Of a DNA stretch of 64,000 bases, positions 1 through 12,184 are shown one piece after another (positions within the stretch are counted from its first letter, which is position 1; the number at the start of each line of letters is the position of its first letter). The DNA comes from Anaspis maculata (Eukaryota; Arthropoda; Insecta; Coleoptera; Scraptiidae). The stretch is from assembly GCA_949128115.1 (NCBI GenBank), contig OX421961.1:108546363-108610362 (forward strand). The letters are read 5' to 3'. The notes under the pieces were generated by a model. That model had not been told where the DNA came from, did no database searches, and worked only from the letters and a program-made list of their open reading frames with translations. The translations under genes were made by a program, and so were the position numbers.

Positions 1-26
1 GCTAAATAAGCTGACTGAACGCACCT
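1..26. repeat. End of a MITE copy cut by the window edge
   Basis: These 26 bases match the right terminal inverted repeat of the complete MITE at 7170-7347 (shared core AGCTGACTGAACGCACCT). Only one end is visible; the rest lies outside the window. It sits in, or just beyond, the last visible intron of the GTPBP1-like gene. Confidence 0.75.
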
Positions 27-487
27 TAAGGTGGCGAGGTATGAAGTTATCTTTTATCCGTCCAATGTCAGAGTCCAGAAAAAAGAAAATTTGTTCAAAT
101 GAGAGCATGTTGGACGCCTGGCAGTTTTGCACCGTTATACATGTCACCCTGTATAAACTTCACTCAAGTTGCATTCAGTTTCTTATTCAAAGTTATGGAT
201 TATTAGAAGATTGGGCTAAACAACGACATAAACATATTCCAAATCGTCCAAAACAATCAGGAGTTATCCCAATGTGAAAAGGGGCAAAATTTTCGATGTG
301 TCGTATTCAATGTTGCGTAGTTTATATGAGTGCATGACGTCATCATATAGAAACATCACCAACGGATAAAACGTACGCGAAGAGAGAGCAAAAGCGGGGA
401 AACGTCACATGGTTCCCGTTTGCTTTCGTTCAGGCGTCTTACCACGACAAAGAAGTTTCACTTCAAAATAAGAAAAACGCGTCGTAC

Positions 488-3400
488 CCATTGCCTGGTA
501 TCGGGAACTTATTGTAGTGGGGTGATGCAGAACTAGAATTTCGCCCTCAAACTCCCAGCAAGCCTGAGGGTTGAGCATAGGTGACACCATTACCATACCT
601 TTCCGAATTTGTGAGCGTTTGATCTGAATTGAAATCAGCAAGATGTTAGATTACTAAGTTTGGACGATATCACACGACTCGCCAGAATACCTTTTTCAGA
701 GCAAAACTGGCGGTTTGTCCCGCTCGTACTTCCTTGACCGCCATCCTTTTCCTGTGAATACTTTTAACGGCAATTGCTTGGAAATGTCCGAGAGGGTCCG
801 GTCCTAACATCAGCGTGTCGTTCAATTTGATGACGCCTTTCAAAGTTGTTCCTGAGACCACTGTCCCTACGCCCTGAAACAGGTATGTTTCTTATATTCG
901 GAAAAGTCATTTCACGAACTCAAGAGTCCCTCCTTGTTAATTATTAAAAAATAACCTGCAGAACTTTGATCAAGGATTCGAACAGAAGGAGCTCCTACTG
1001 AAAGTATACAGGTGTTTCATTTGAAATGAGAAAGTTGACCGATAATATTACCACCGATGAAACCTTGTAAGGATAACTGGTAGACAACTTACAGGGACAG
1101 AGTACGTATCATCAATTTGAAACTGAGCTGGCTCGTTCTCATGATATTCCATTTTAGTTGTTAATAGATTGAGAAAACTTTTCAGCAGTTCTAGATTTGC
1201 ACCGGACACGTTGGAAACTTGGAAAATTGGGCACAGCCTGAAAATAATCAACACTCACATTCGCTATTTTGCTCTCCAGTTTGTGACTGACTATCAACAA
1301 ACCTTTCAGAAATAAAATTAGTTGCGCTCAAGACAACATCGTCCGGTGATTTCACCATCACGGGTACCTTTCGGCATCCGGACGATTTCAGAATTCTTAT
1401 CAACATTTTCAGGTTGTCTTGTAACACGTTGGCAGGACACATGTCGATTTTTGTTATCACAACAAACACTGGTACCGCTAATGCCAAGGCCAAGCCTAAA
1501 TGTTCCTTGGTCATCCCCACGATTCCGGAATTCGCACCAATCTAAAATAAAATTTTCATCATTGTCAAGTTTCTCGATGCTCTCATGATCATGCTGGCGT
1601 GTGTCTGTCTAAATGTGGGTATCAGAGACTCACATCCCCACAAAAAGACCGTCGCCAACTAAAGGACGTTCGTATATGATCTCACTATGCAATAACTGAA
1701 AAAAAAATAGATATACCTACCATCAACATTCCAAAATCTGGAGCATGCCCAGTCATTCCGAAAACTGTTGTTTTCAAATACCGCTCGTGTCCGGCAAGAT
1801 CAATGAAAGTTATCACTTTCGAACTCCTTTCGCAAATTTTGACCCAGTCCAAAGCACCATGTTCCGGTTTATTCACAACATTTCCTGCAAGTAAGTTGAG
1901 TATTGCAATAACCAAATTAAATCTGCAAGGCAATTTTTTGCTTTGACGTGCATATGTGACCGGCAAATTCCAAGAGATTGCCAAGCGACTATTGGAGGAA
2001 TACGGCAATTCCTGGAAACGCCTAGGGGGAGGCACGAGAGAACGACTCAAAAATGTATGAGATCGCCGTCGAGTTTACGTCAGGCAAATAGATTCTGAAC
2101 TGCCACCGGTATCCGGGTCAGCCGTTTCTGTTGTAGTATCGAGTTACAAACGAGTATACCAAATTTCAAGTCGATCGGGTTGATGCTTCGGCAGCTATCG
2201 GGTCAGAACGTTTTCCCTGCATCCTGAATCATAACATAACTTTTCCTTCCGAATGAGGTGACGGGTCGGGAAAGTAAATAAGGAACGTGAGTGTTATCCC
2301 GCGTTTGGTTCGGCATATGAATAATCGCCTCTGTCAAGATAACGTCTTACTTGATAACTGTTTGCACATCGCAGTCATCGCACATGTCACCTTGTAAACA
2401 ATAGGGGTCGAAATTTTGAAAAGCTCAGTTCTATCAATAGCTGCGTTCTTTTGAATCTTGTAAACTAAGTATTTCACCGCAGTTGGATAGAACAGAACCA
2501 AGAAATAGAGAAGGTGAAAGTGAGACAGCACTAGAAAATCTGCTCAGATCAGATGTGAAAAGAAGCTAAACGAGAACACTAAGATTCCTTGACTCGACTG
2601 ACTTCCATTGGTCACGTTTACGCGAGGTGTAGCACTGTTGCTAAAATTCGTCAATAATGAATTTGGCATTTAATTGAGTACTTATATGACAATTTCAACA
2701 AACGAAAACGTTGTTAGAATCAGTGCTAAGCCTCGCGTAAACGTGGTAATTGACGCTAGTTTTCCCCAAACTTACCTCGTACCGGTTTCTGGATTTAATA
2801 ATAATAATATTACAGTTTTTATTGCCAAAAACAGTGATACAATATTATTATGAGATACCGATATTAAAAATTTAAATAACCCTGAAAATAACATTCAGAG
2901 CAATGCCTGGCAAAAGGGCCCTATTCAATTCCATTCCGAAAATGGGACTGTTCTTCCAGAGAACCCTGACAAAATAAAAATGCGAAACAATAATAAATTT
3001 GAAAATTGAGTCAAAAAAAGGGAATCAATAAATACATAATTATATAGAGTAAAGTAGATGTAAAATATGTGTGGAAATGGAGACAGACTGGAGAGCGAGA
3101 ATGTCAAGCATACACGGCAGGTCGTGACTGCCGCGTCACAAAAGAACAAATTTACTGGGGAGAGTTCATGGATGTCGGTCGTTCCACTTGGCACGTAGGC
3201 CTCGTTATTGGATCCATTGTACCCCTCCCAGGCCAGTCGGACTCACTGAGCCGCAATGTGGTGCTTGGATGTTTGATGGTCGGTCCATCGAAGCACTGGG
3301 GACCGGCAAGTGCACGGCTGACCGAGACTCCCGTCTTATCCCCAACTCGGCAAGTCAACTTTGAAAGGCTGCATCTTCGTAACAACGGCACGAGTTAGGT

Positions 3401-5794
3401 CGGGGAGAGTTAGCGTCAACCGTCATCATTTGAGCCAAAGAATCTAGAGTTTTCGTCTGGCAGGGTGCTCCTGAATCACCCTAAATATCCTCTTGCTGTC
3501 GGTTTCGTTACAAGAAAAATTGAACCATAAAATAGCCACGACGTTTCAATTTTTCTTTCAAAGAAAGTCGAGTGCAGTCGGTTCCTCTACAGGGGAAGTG
3601 TAAGGTCGGTCTGAGAGCGGGTGGAAGCCATGGGTACTATCGGCGTAGCCAAAGGGAAAATACTGAGGCACAGGCATACAATTACCCATCATCTCTGAAG
3701 CATTGGAAAGTAATAACATTTTGGATGCATTGTGAACACACTCGTAAGCATCGCGTGTATAAACGTTAAAAGTTACACCTGCAAAGAAACAGCTGTCAAA
3801 ATGTCACTGATATCATTCCAGCTGTCAATATGATAACTTAGGAAGTGGGGTCTTATACCACTGTTTTTTAATTTGTTCAAACCAAAGTACAGACTGAGAT
3901 CACCACAGGCATAAAAAAAATCGTGGGCAAACCTGTTCTGTGCTAGCGCACTCGGTGGGTTATCGTGTCAATTGTGTCATACCTATGCATTAACCGGTGT
4001 TTTTAGGTTTGCCTAATAGTCTACAGTCCATGAATATTTATGGACACTTATATACACTTCACAATAAATTTGGCAATTTTGCATCAGAGAACCGGAGAAC
4101 GTTGCCAGAGAGTCGTTGTGTCAAATTCTGTTTATATCTTGTGGTTATGTTTAAATGACATCTCCCTTAGCCTGTGTGTCTCTCCTGTTTTCCCCGATTC
4201 TCTGTTAAGTGTCATTCAACAGTCAAGTGATGTACTTCCAAGGGTTGCCCCAACATCTCCATTTCTACCTCTCTAAAAATAACTGCGCATTCCCAGATGG
4301 CAACTCCTAAAAAATTAGGTTGCTTAATGAGGCTTATGTTCAATAGCTCCAAAACTAAGTGTTTCACGCCAATAGAACGACGATTCAGACAACTTGCTGC
4401 AGACAGAGATCATTTTAATGTTCTAGGTAAAATACCGAAAATTTCAGCTGGTGTTCTTTTTCTGTGAAGGGCACTTTACGGATTTGATTGTCTATATAAA
4501 TTGCCCACGCAGCAGTGCTTTCATCTGAAGTAAACACGATATCGTTATCCCCCATACATCTTGTTTAGCAGTACACTCCGGAAAAAAAAACACCCTTTAG
4601 TTGACCAACCTATCAATTACAATAGGATAAGATAACGAAAAACCCGACTGGGTAATATTATGTTAAACGTGCGAGATTTAGCTTCCAAAGAAACAAATGA
4701 TAAGGAAAAATCACAAAAAAGCCGCGAGGCTTAGCCTGAGCAAGAAAATGAAAACAAAATAATAATTGAAAAAAAAAAACATTTTCTCGTGATTTGCATA
4801 TGATACAAAACACTAGCTAAATTTATGTGACTAATTTTGACTTTTGTGAGTGGAAAAATTATACATGGGAAAACCATGAATACCTATGGATTTTGTGGTT
4901 GAAATCATCAATAACATAACACCCTTGCAACCTTGCATCACTCTGTTTCACTTTGAAAACCTACTTTTTTGAAATTTGTTCTTTTTCAGCATTTTCTTTT
5001 GGAAATTCACAATAAAGGAGTAGATGCACACTTTCCGCAGTAAATCAGTAATATTAAAAAATGCGAAATTCTAGGATGTTTATACCAATCATTGACAGTA
5101 TGATGCAATATAATGACATTTTTTTTACCTTCTTCATCAAATCCCAAAATATCGTTTCCTACTGAACTCGTCCGGCCCGATTCCATCTCGTGCTTATGCC
5201 TAAACAATTTCTGCCTGGCATGCCCCCGACCATTGTCCAACTCCCCGTGCGTTAAAACACCAAGAAGTGTCGATTTACCTGCGTCCACGTTACCAACAAC
5301 TGCAACTCGAATTTCAAGAAAATCTAGAAAAAAAAATTGGTATAATTGCCGACGTATCAACAACAGCAGCTTGCTGTACGTACCACTTTGATCTAGAACC
5401 CTACGAATCAAGTACTGAGCCATAACGCCTCGAACATCTTTCCTCTCTCTCAGCTTCACACAGCTGCATCCCAAAGTGGTAGCGAGAGATTCCAAAGTCG
5501 CAACTGCTGCTTCCAGCTCGTCGTCGAGGAGTCCGTTCTCACTTCCATCATCAGATCCTCCAATCTAAACACAAGAAAATTGTGGAAGATGACCAAAAAA
5601 AGTACGGCCGATATTACTTCCAAAATGACTTCGCCCCTGCCTTCGCCGAGCTGCTGCCTCAGCTGCTGAAGCAGCAAATCAAACTGCTCTTCGGTGGGCG
5701 CAACCAGAATGCTACGGCCCAAGATCTTGTCAAATTCTGCACTTTTCACGCTCTTATCGACGAAAGAACTCAAAGTCTCTCGGCCGTCCGACAT
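488..5794 (-). CDS. GTPBP1: GTP-binding protein 1/2 family GTPase, 3' end off the window
   Basis: Translational GTPase of the GTPBP1/GTPBP2 family, related to eEF1A and HBS1; family members act in ribosome rescue and mRNA decay. Coding exons on the minus strand, in order: 5794-5618, 5564-5384, 5323-5129, 1884-1721, 1541-1303, 1237-1093, 873-691, 623-488. All junctions are GT-AG and keep the frame, giving about 473 residues. G1 motif GNVDAGKST lies at residues 130-138, followed by [10 protein letters not shown]3 DLAGHERY and G4 TKID. The beta-barrel domain 2 follows ([16 protein letters not shown], then [20 protein letters not shown]). The ATG at 5794 precedes a short N-terminal region matching the family. 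The family's C-terminal part, roughly the last third, is absent and should lie left of base 1. Intron 3 is 3.2 kb; most others are 45-250 bp. GTPBP2 is the alternative name; conserved G-domain wording favours GTPBP1. Confidence 0.9.
1885..5128. other. Intron 3 of the GTPBP1-like gene, non-coding
   Basis: A 3.24-kb intron. It holds a hairpin repeat (2613-2744), AT-rich runs near 2800-3060 and 4560-4800, and a higher-GC stretch at 3070-3420 that is open in overlapping frames on both strands. That overlap is typical of non-coding GC-rich sequence, and I recognise no protein there. I saw no convincing exon. Confidence 0.6.
2613..2744. repeat. Short hairpin MITE
   Basis: Inverted repeat whose arms begin CACGTTTACGCGAGG on the left and end CCTCGCGTAAACGTG on the right, with AGCACTG/CAGTGCT continuing the pairing. 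About 130 bp in total, with an AT-rich loop. No coding capacity and no clear target duplication. Confidence 0.65.
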
Positions 5795-6429
5795 GTTTGG
5801 ATAAATGTTGAGAAAATTCTTGGTTTAAACTATCGCTGTTACGACTGTCGTCCAAAACTTGAATCCAGTGTAGTTTACCATCAGTCCTGATGTGAGCATT
5901 ACCAATTTGAAACTGAAAATAACACAATGGAATCAACAAACTTCTTGCTTAGGAACCCCACTTTTGGATCATGGCAAAAATTTGAAATTGTCCGCGAAAT
6001 GTTGCAATAAACAATGGGATGATAGCAATGCCTTAATATCGGGAAATCACTTTTATATAACAAAGCAATTACTTTACATATGGTGCAACATTGAAATAAA
6101 AATATGACACTCGCATTATCAGATTGGGGAAAAAATACCGGACAATTTAGAATATTAAGATTATCGATACGAGATAACTAACTGTACATGGTTACATTCT
6201 GAATTACTTGCAAATTAATGTTAGTTTCATTAATATTAGTTAATATTTATTTACGTACTTTGGCGCTATGAGGAGAATCTCACCTTTAGATTATCCACAA
6301 ACGTCAGTTCAACTTTGACAGTTGCTCCACATGTCACGACGTGTCACCGCGAAGTTGGCAATGTCAATGCATACAGGGTGATTCACCACCAAATGGACAT
6401 AGATAGGGTAGGGTAGGGGCAGGGTTGTG

Positions 6430-6640
6430 CACGAGTACGAGTATTAGGTATTCGAATACTGTATTCGAATACTTTTCATGGTATCTGTATCTGTACTCGT
6501 ACTCGAATACTTTTTAGGAATTTCGAATTTGTACTCGTATTCGTACTCGCGAACGTCGTACCTATGAGGTACTCGCACTCGTACTCGTATTTTTCACGGA
6601 TACCAAGGGGTTGTACTCGTACTTTTCCACGAGTACGACA
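6430..6640. repeat. Degenerate TACTCG low-complexity tract
   Basis: Irregular repeats of ACTCGTACTCG and ATTCGAATAC. Because the unit contains TACGAGTA-like and TATTCGAATA-like self-complementary words, the tract can pair with itself. Open frames across it (serine/tyrosine/arginine repeats) follow from the composition and are not genes. Confidence 0.7.
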
Positions 6641-6944
6641 CCGCGTGACATTGACACAGAGGAATCGACCAATCAAATTATCCAACATGTGCGTGGTTTC
6701 AACTTTGGTTTTAACACATTTACTCGTCGTGAACGGTGCATCCTACGAAAAAAACTTTGAACTTGAACAAGTCTGTCAAATGTGCAAAGAAAAATACGAT
6801 CGGGTCACAGACAATTTTTTTCTGGCAGTTCAAGCTACCCGAACCCCCTGTAACATCGCCGTCACCGGTCAGAGATGCAACCCACTCGTGTGACAAAATC
6901 ACATGCCAGTCCGAATCCGAAACATATAAGTATGGGCGCTTTCC

Positions 6945-7075
6945 ATTTAAAACATTTGTGTCGGTTTGTGTCAGCTTGTGTTAGCTTGTGTCGATGAAAC
7001 AAAGGAACACAGATCAAATGGAACGCGTTTGTGTCGGTTTGTGTCGACACAAGTCGACTTGTGTCGCTAAATGGA
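6945..7075. repeat. GTGTCG minisatellite-like tract
   Basis: About ten imperfect copies of a GTTTGTGTCGG / GCTTGTGTCG unit arranged head to tail, flanked on both sides by a GGGCGCTTTCCATTTA-like word and its near complement. This makes the block a small inverted-repeat unit with a tandem core. Confidence 0.6.
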
Positions 7076-7169
7076 AAACGCCCAATATGTATTCTTGAAG
7101 TGTGGGAGAAATAACCGATTCGGTTCCTTTCGCAGTTGTCCGTTTCCCGTAACGTGTTCCGAACCCTCA

Positions 7170-7347
7170 AGGTGCGTTCAGTCAGCTTATTTAGCCGCAA
7201 GTTTCAATTTTAGTCGCAAGCGCAGCGACGCCCATTGGCTCTTATCGAGGCTCTTATGAACCAGCCTCCTCAGAACAGCCAATAAGCGATGCAGCGCTTC
7301 TGACTAAAACTAAAACTTGCGGCTAAATAAGCTGACTGAACGCACCT
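7170..7347. mobile_element. 178-bp MITE with TCA target duplication
   Basis: Terminal inverted repeats of about 35 bp start AGGTGCGTTCAGTCAGCTTA on the left, with the complement ending at 7347. TCA flanks both sides (7167-7169 and 7348-7350), consistent with a 3-bp target duplication. The interior is a near palindrome around TTGGCTCTTATCGAGG. Another end of this family is at bases 1-26. The transposase superfamily is not identifiable from the ends alone. Confidence 0.75.
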
Positions 7348-7597
7348 TCACCCGAAGCCGCCGCCCGCTATGACACTTCACGCCATCTTCACTTCCATCA
7401 AGAAGTTTCAAACTAGTCAGAGCCAATAAGAATCAAGAAATACAGTTTGCAAACTGATTTGGGGGGTTCTCATTGGCTCTGACTAGTCTGAGATTTCTGA
7501 TGGAACAAACCTAATGGTGCAACCCATGTGAGTTTTCTCGTCTACTCTAAAGTAGGCGAGAACCATTCTCACATGGTTTTAGGCAACTCTCTCTACA

Positions 7598-8874
7598 TCG
7601 ATGTATCGCGGATTGCATAAAACTCCCAGGGACTTTTATATAATCCGTACTACACTTCTGTAGCGAAAGTTGCCTAAAACATTCGCTACATCAGTGTACT
7701 GCGGAATGTATTTTACTCCCAGGGACTTTTCTCACACGATTCAAGAATAGCAGCCCAGGTTTTGAAATTTTTGTAACGCTGTTCGTTTTGAAGCTATACA
7801 GGGTGACTCATGTATTTCGTAGAATTTTTTGAGAAGCTGTATCTTCAGAGCGGTCAAATGGATTTGATTGAAACTTTGTGGGTCAATTCTTTCGTTGATA
7901 GCTGATAGCTGACACATCGCCCTATCAAACCTTGTATCTGGTTTGGTGGCAAACCAGGCAAACATGGCAAACATTAGGTATCTGTATGCACATTTTTTAA
8001 AAATTCATATTCATATTCAGAAACTTAATGAAACATGATAATAATATCACAAAAAAATTGCTTAGCACCATTGAGATGTCAATAAAATTTTGATAGTCCT
8101 GAATATTCTTGAGGTTAGGATTTTTTTGTAAATCAATAATTCAAAATGTTTGCAAATGATCCATTTATGGCCTTAAATTTCAGCCGTCTCGTCAGAGAAA
8201 TAAGAAAAACACGGTTTCTCAGTAGCAACAAAAAATTTCATCAGAATTAAAAAAAAAACTTTTGTTACGTCTCTCGATTTAACTTTCATCCCACATTGAA
8301 CTGTGATGGACAGGGAGCTGGGCCGCTATTCTTGAATCGTGTGAGAAAAGTCCCTGGGAGTAAAATACGATCGCACGCAAAATAAACGGAGACAGTGTTT
8401 CGCGCGGAGTGTATACCGATTTACTGAATTTTGGCTTGGTGTCACAGTGCGTGCTTTCCACCTAGCCCCAAGTTCGGTACACCTGCCATTTTACGCATGT
8501 GCGGGTTCCAAACGGTGCTTTCCATCTACGTGTTCCTACTCGGTTCTGCGCCGTTCATTGGATTACCTAAAATTTTGTGCCACACCATGGAACATGTGCC
8601 GTCTGGTGGTATTTGTACCGTCTAAGTGGAAAGCACCCAGTGACAAGAAGGCTAGAATCACAGAGTGCTAGAATTCATTAAATCAGTACACTCCGCGCGA
8701 AACACTGTCTCCGTTTATTTTGCGTGCGATCGTACATTCCGCGCGCAGTACACTGATGTAGCGAATGTTGCCTAAAATCGTCGTTTTTAGGCAACTTTCG
8801 CTACAGAAGTGTAGTACGAATTATATAAAACTCCCAGGGACTTTTCTCACACGATTCAAGAATAGCGGCCCTGG
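7598..8874. repeat. Compound inverted-repeat block
   Basis: A 43-bp module (CTATTCTTGAATCGTGTGAG then AAAAGTCCCTGGGAGT) occurs inverted at 7715-7759, direct at 8320-8361 and inverted at 8831-8873. Each neighbouring pair can form a foldback. A second module (GCAACTTTCGCTACAGAAGT) pairs 7650-7680 with 8785-8815. The block contains the hairpin at 8366-8734. A related fragment is near 35635-35690. No intact protein is encoded. Confidence 0.6.
8366..8734. repeat. Hairpin repeat with 70-bp arms
   Basis: The left arm starts TACGATCGCACGCAAAATAA and the right arm ends with its complement; pairing continues through CGGAGACAGTGTTTCGCGCGGAGTG. The loop has a further internal pair (GCTTTCCA...TGGAAAGC). 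It is nested between copies of the module described for the compound block. Confidence 0.7.
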
Positions 8875-9385
8875 TGCCATAGACCGCTGCACCGCTGGTG
8901 CCTCAAAACTCACGTCATAAGGTAGGTACATGATTTTAACCCTGTAGGTCTCTAATGTGCGTTATTGATAAGGTTGTTGAAAATTGATTTGTCTTACTCT
9001 TACATGTTAGACCAGGGGCTTTAGTTCAGGCTGGTATGAGCTTGTCAATTTTCGAAAAAATGGCCAAAAATTTACATCATAAATGTAACTACATGAATGA
9101 AACCAACTGGACTTTGAGTGGGAGTGGGAACATACCCTTAATCAAAAATGTGGTCGCAAGGTCACAAGGTTGAAATTTTCAAAAAAGGACCAAAAATTTT
9201 ATCAGTTTTTTCACAGATTAGGCGTTTTGTTGACTAAACCACTAAGTGTGATATATATTTGTAATCAGGATGAAAGACGGAATCGATTTCCATGTCAAAA
9301 TACAGGGCCGGTGTACGATTTGAGAATTTTTTTTTCGATGTTGCACCCTGTAAGCGATGTATGTACCATCCACGATGTGTACCAT

Positions 9386-9621
9386 TTTTACGTGTTTGTT
9401 TTTGAAAAGCCCTTTTTAAAAAATATTAACTTTATTAACTGTGAAAATAATTTAATTCGTACAAGTTTAGAACGTAATAACGGATCGACAATTTATGCGT
9501 GCGACGTGCACTCGGTCATGATACAAAGAATTGTGATATGCGCTAACTGCATGAAGTCGTATATATAAACAGCAGGTGCTAAGTAAGCAAAACTAATCTT
9601 ATTCATGACGGGGTCGTAACA
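9386..9621 (-). repeat. 3' LTR, 236 bp
   Basis: I compared it base by base with 18082-18317 and found no difference. On the minus strand it starts TGTTACGACCCC directly after the polypurine tract. It contains a TTTATATATA motif that could serve as a TATA box. The apparent 60-residue open frame inside each LTR is incidental. Confidence 0.93.
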
Positions 9622-9633
9622 CCTCCCCCTTTT
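9622..9633 (-). promoter_or_regulatory. Polypurine tract, plus-strand primer
   Basis: Minus-strand AAAAGGGGGAGG immediately upstream of the 3' LTR. This position fixes the LTR start at TGTTAC. Confidence 0.85.
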
Positions 9634-9875
9634 AGATAGAATTTTATAAAATTAACTGAAAATAAAAATAGAGGTAAATTTTTTAAAATTCTAAAAATAT
9701 AAAATTATTGACATAAAAGGTAAGTAAGCTAAAAACTGAAATAACAAAATCGTTAAGTACTAAAGACTTAAAATTAAAAGATTACAAATTAAAAGAAAGT
9801 GTCTTTTAGGGTCACGAGCACTTTTCACTTCGTATAAGCTCTGCTTTTAAACACTTCGCGCACTGCAAAGTTTGT

Positions 9876-10986
9876 TCACAAGGCTTTTCTTTGCTGCCTC
9901 GTATTTCTTGAGACGGCTGCTGCTTCCAGAGGCGTCTCTTCAGTTTGTAGTTCGAGTGTCGGTTGCAACTCGATGTTCCACTGGTGAATAGATGTTCTAC
10001 GGTGTGGTTTTGGATTGATATTGCAAAAGTTATAGATTTTTGCACAGCAACCCCTGTCGTCAGGTCTGGGGTTGTTAGAAGGTGAACTTTTCATGTAGCC
10101 AATGAAGTGGCGGCAACAGCCACATTTATAGCAGATGACTGTTACAATTATTATAACAAAGATGGTCAGGGTCCAGATGGTGGATGCGCTGAGGTACTTT
10201 GTTGCGAAGGGCTCTTGATTTAACGTTTTGAGTTCCTCTTCAAGCTCGCCAAGTTTGTGAGCGGCGACATTTAAGTCGTCCAAGTTGAACTGGTTGATTT
10301 TAAGTGGTTTTAAATGGAACTCTTCTTTTGATGTTTGTTCCTCGCAGCATTCGAATGGAATTTGAGGGATGAAGTTCTCTTCTGTATAGTTGGAAGTTTG
10401 TTCTTCTTTAGCATATAGTTGATAAATGCCAGTATATGCATTACACCGTTTTTGTAACGTGATGAGTTTGTTGCCCTCCAGAAGTTTGGTGGTTGTACCT
10501 TGATTAGGGCAGGTGTAGGTAATTGCCAACTTTGATGGTAGGACTAGTAACCATTGGTTCTTGCCGATGTACTGAATGTTATGGTTGATTACATTCATAA
10601 TTAGTGGCTTGCATTTGTCGGAGTTTTGGAGTGTCGTGATGAGGATGACCTCACATGGTCCTTGGGTCGAGTCAAGAGGAATTAAATCTTGACATATGGC
10701 GGTTCTGTCGTCCATTTCTTGGCAAGTGTCGAGGTCATGGATCTTGATGTAAGTTCTCTTATCTTTTGATAATGCTATCATCTTTGATTCGGGGATGATA
10801 GTATGGAAAAGGTTTGTAGAAGGATCTTTGGTTGGTACAGAGTAGAGATGGTAAAGGTCGAAGGTATCCTGATTTATTAAAGGTATTATTATTACAAATA
10901 TTAACCTGTTTTTTGTCTGAAATGCTTGAAGTTTAAAAAGATTTAATAACTGGGGAAGATTTTCCAAAGTGGGTTTGAATGGTAAG
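9876..10986 (-). pseudogene. env: env, C-terminal fragment with transmembrane anchor
   Basis: C-terminal part of the envelope protein, separated from its N-terminal half by the SINE at 10999-11342. The open frame runs about 363 residues. Several cysteines lie in the ectodomain part (CQEM, CEVI, CKPL, CPNQ, ECCEEQ). One strong transmembrane segment follows (IWTLTIFVIIIVTVICY), then a Cys-rich juxtamembrane stretch and a tail of about 80 residues. This layout suits the fusion-type envelope of insect errantiviruses. The frame is free of other stops, so the break is recent. Confidence 0.85.
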
Positions 10987-10998
10987 TTATTTCGCGTT

Positions 10999-11342
10999 TT
11001 TTTTTCAATTCGTTTATTTAACGTCGGCCTATTTCCGCAACGAGGCCTAACACCGACGCCGGTGAATGCTTTCCTCCACTATACCGGAAATTTTGCCGAA
11101 CCCCTGTGTGTTCCAACACAGGGTAGGGATTTTTAACGACCACCAACATCGCATGGGGTCGGCACCATCGTTCGTATTTTACGTGCTATGCGACACACGG
11201 CGCGTCTTGCATTTAGCAAGCATTCCAACTAAACCAAGAAGCTTGTTTTTCGAGGCCGAAAATCCGTCCCCGGCGGAGATCGAACCCGCGACCTCTGGAG
11301 TGGCAGTCGAACGCGCTAACTAACCACACCACAAGCTCCTCT
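10999..11342 (-). mobile_element. tRNA-derived SINE inserted in env
   Basis: 344-bp insertion flanked by a 12-bp target duplication TTATTTCGCGTT (10987-10998 and 11343-11354). On the minus strand the head is tRNA-like, with box A in GGTGTGGTTAGTTAGCGCG and box B GGTTCGATCTC (complement of 11276-11286), and the tail ends in a run of A. Relatives of the body and tail lie at 29640-29830 and 51770-51915. SINEs move with LINE machinery. It interrupts env at about residue 276. Confidence 0.88.
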
Positions 11343-11354
11343 TTATTTCGCGTT

Positions 11355-12184
11355 AGATGTCTATTGATGTCTATCAATTCGCTGAGTAAATTTCTAGGTT
11401 TAATTATCGATGGGTGGATTACTTTTAATTTCGCAAAGGTTAAACTATTGACTATATCAGTAAGTTCTTCTGAAATTAATGTGAATGATTCTAGAAGTTG
11501 TTCACAATTATTCATCAATTTTAATTGATGCTCAAAATATTTTTGACTCCCAAAAAGGGTTTTAATTTCGTTTTCTATTACTTTCATATCTTCGTTGAAT
11601 GTTTGTTCGTCGATTTGTAATTTTCTAATCGTTTCGTTAAAATTTCGAATGGTACTTGTTGTGACTTTAATTTGGTCTTTAATTAAGTTTTGAATTTCTG
11701 AATCGTCTCTTTCTAATTTGTCTATACATTTGCTAAAATATTCTCCGTCGGAGGCATCTAGATTTCCTGTTATAAATTTCCATACGGTTCCAACACCGTT
11801 TGCAAGTCCTCGTCTTACTCGGATTGTTTCGAATTTAATTTCTGTTAACATATTATCGATTTTATTTGAAATCGCTTTTAGAATATCAAGATGGGGTTTT
11901 ATCGTAAGGGAAAAAGTTCGAAATCTTACATTTTCATCGTGTTCATCTTTCAAAAGTACAGTTGTTAGGGTATTTAAAATTTGCAAATTATGTTCGTACG
12001 TTTCTTGTAAGTGATTAATGTCTTTATACACTACTAGTTTCCAAATATCTGAAGTTATTTTTATTTCTCTCTCTTTTTCGTAAAATAGTCCTATGGTATT
12101 GTTTAGGTCTTTGATTTGGATAGTGGAATAAGAAAAATTAATAAGGAATAGGAGAATAAAGATTTTAGATGGAGTCTTGTCCAT
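11355..12184 (-). pseudogene. env: env, N-terminal fragment with furin site
   Basis: N-terminal half of the envelope protein. A hydrophobic signal peptide covers about residues 1-20 (FILLFLINFSYS). A furin-type site RVRR lies at residues 122-125 and is followed by GLANGVGTVWKFITGNLD, which fits the fusion peptide and the conserved start of insect errantivirus/baculovirus F-like envelopes. A long heptad-rich helical region follows. The natural frame ends at the SINE near 11355; the track continues into SINE sequence to 11213, and those residues are not envelope. With a signal, a cleavage site and an anchor in the other fragment, the gene was complete before the SINE arrived. Confidence 0.88.

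Larger units (their letters stand above)
5795..7169. other. Gene-less upstream region with low-complexity tracts
   Basis: Lies 5' of the GTPBP1-like start codon and should contain its promoter and 5' UTR, but I cannot place the transcription start. It includes a TACTCG-type tract (6430-6640) and a GTGTCG/GTGTCAG-type tract (6945-7075). A one-sided ACAGGGTG motif near 6373 resembles the ends of the TA-flanked foldbacks elsewhere in this window. Confidence 0.5.

Noticed and set aside
3069..3398. Overlapping open frames on both strands of a GC-richer stretch in the GTPBP1 intron
   Set aside because: No recognisable domain, no splice context, and both strands open together, which is a composition effect.
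9170..9568. 132-codon frame ending in the 3' LTR, and its twin at 18043-18264
   Set aside because: The identical C-terminal peptide arises because both frames read through the LTR on the strand opposite to the element's genes.
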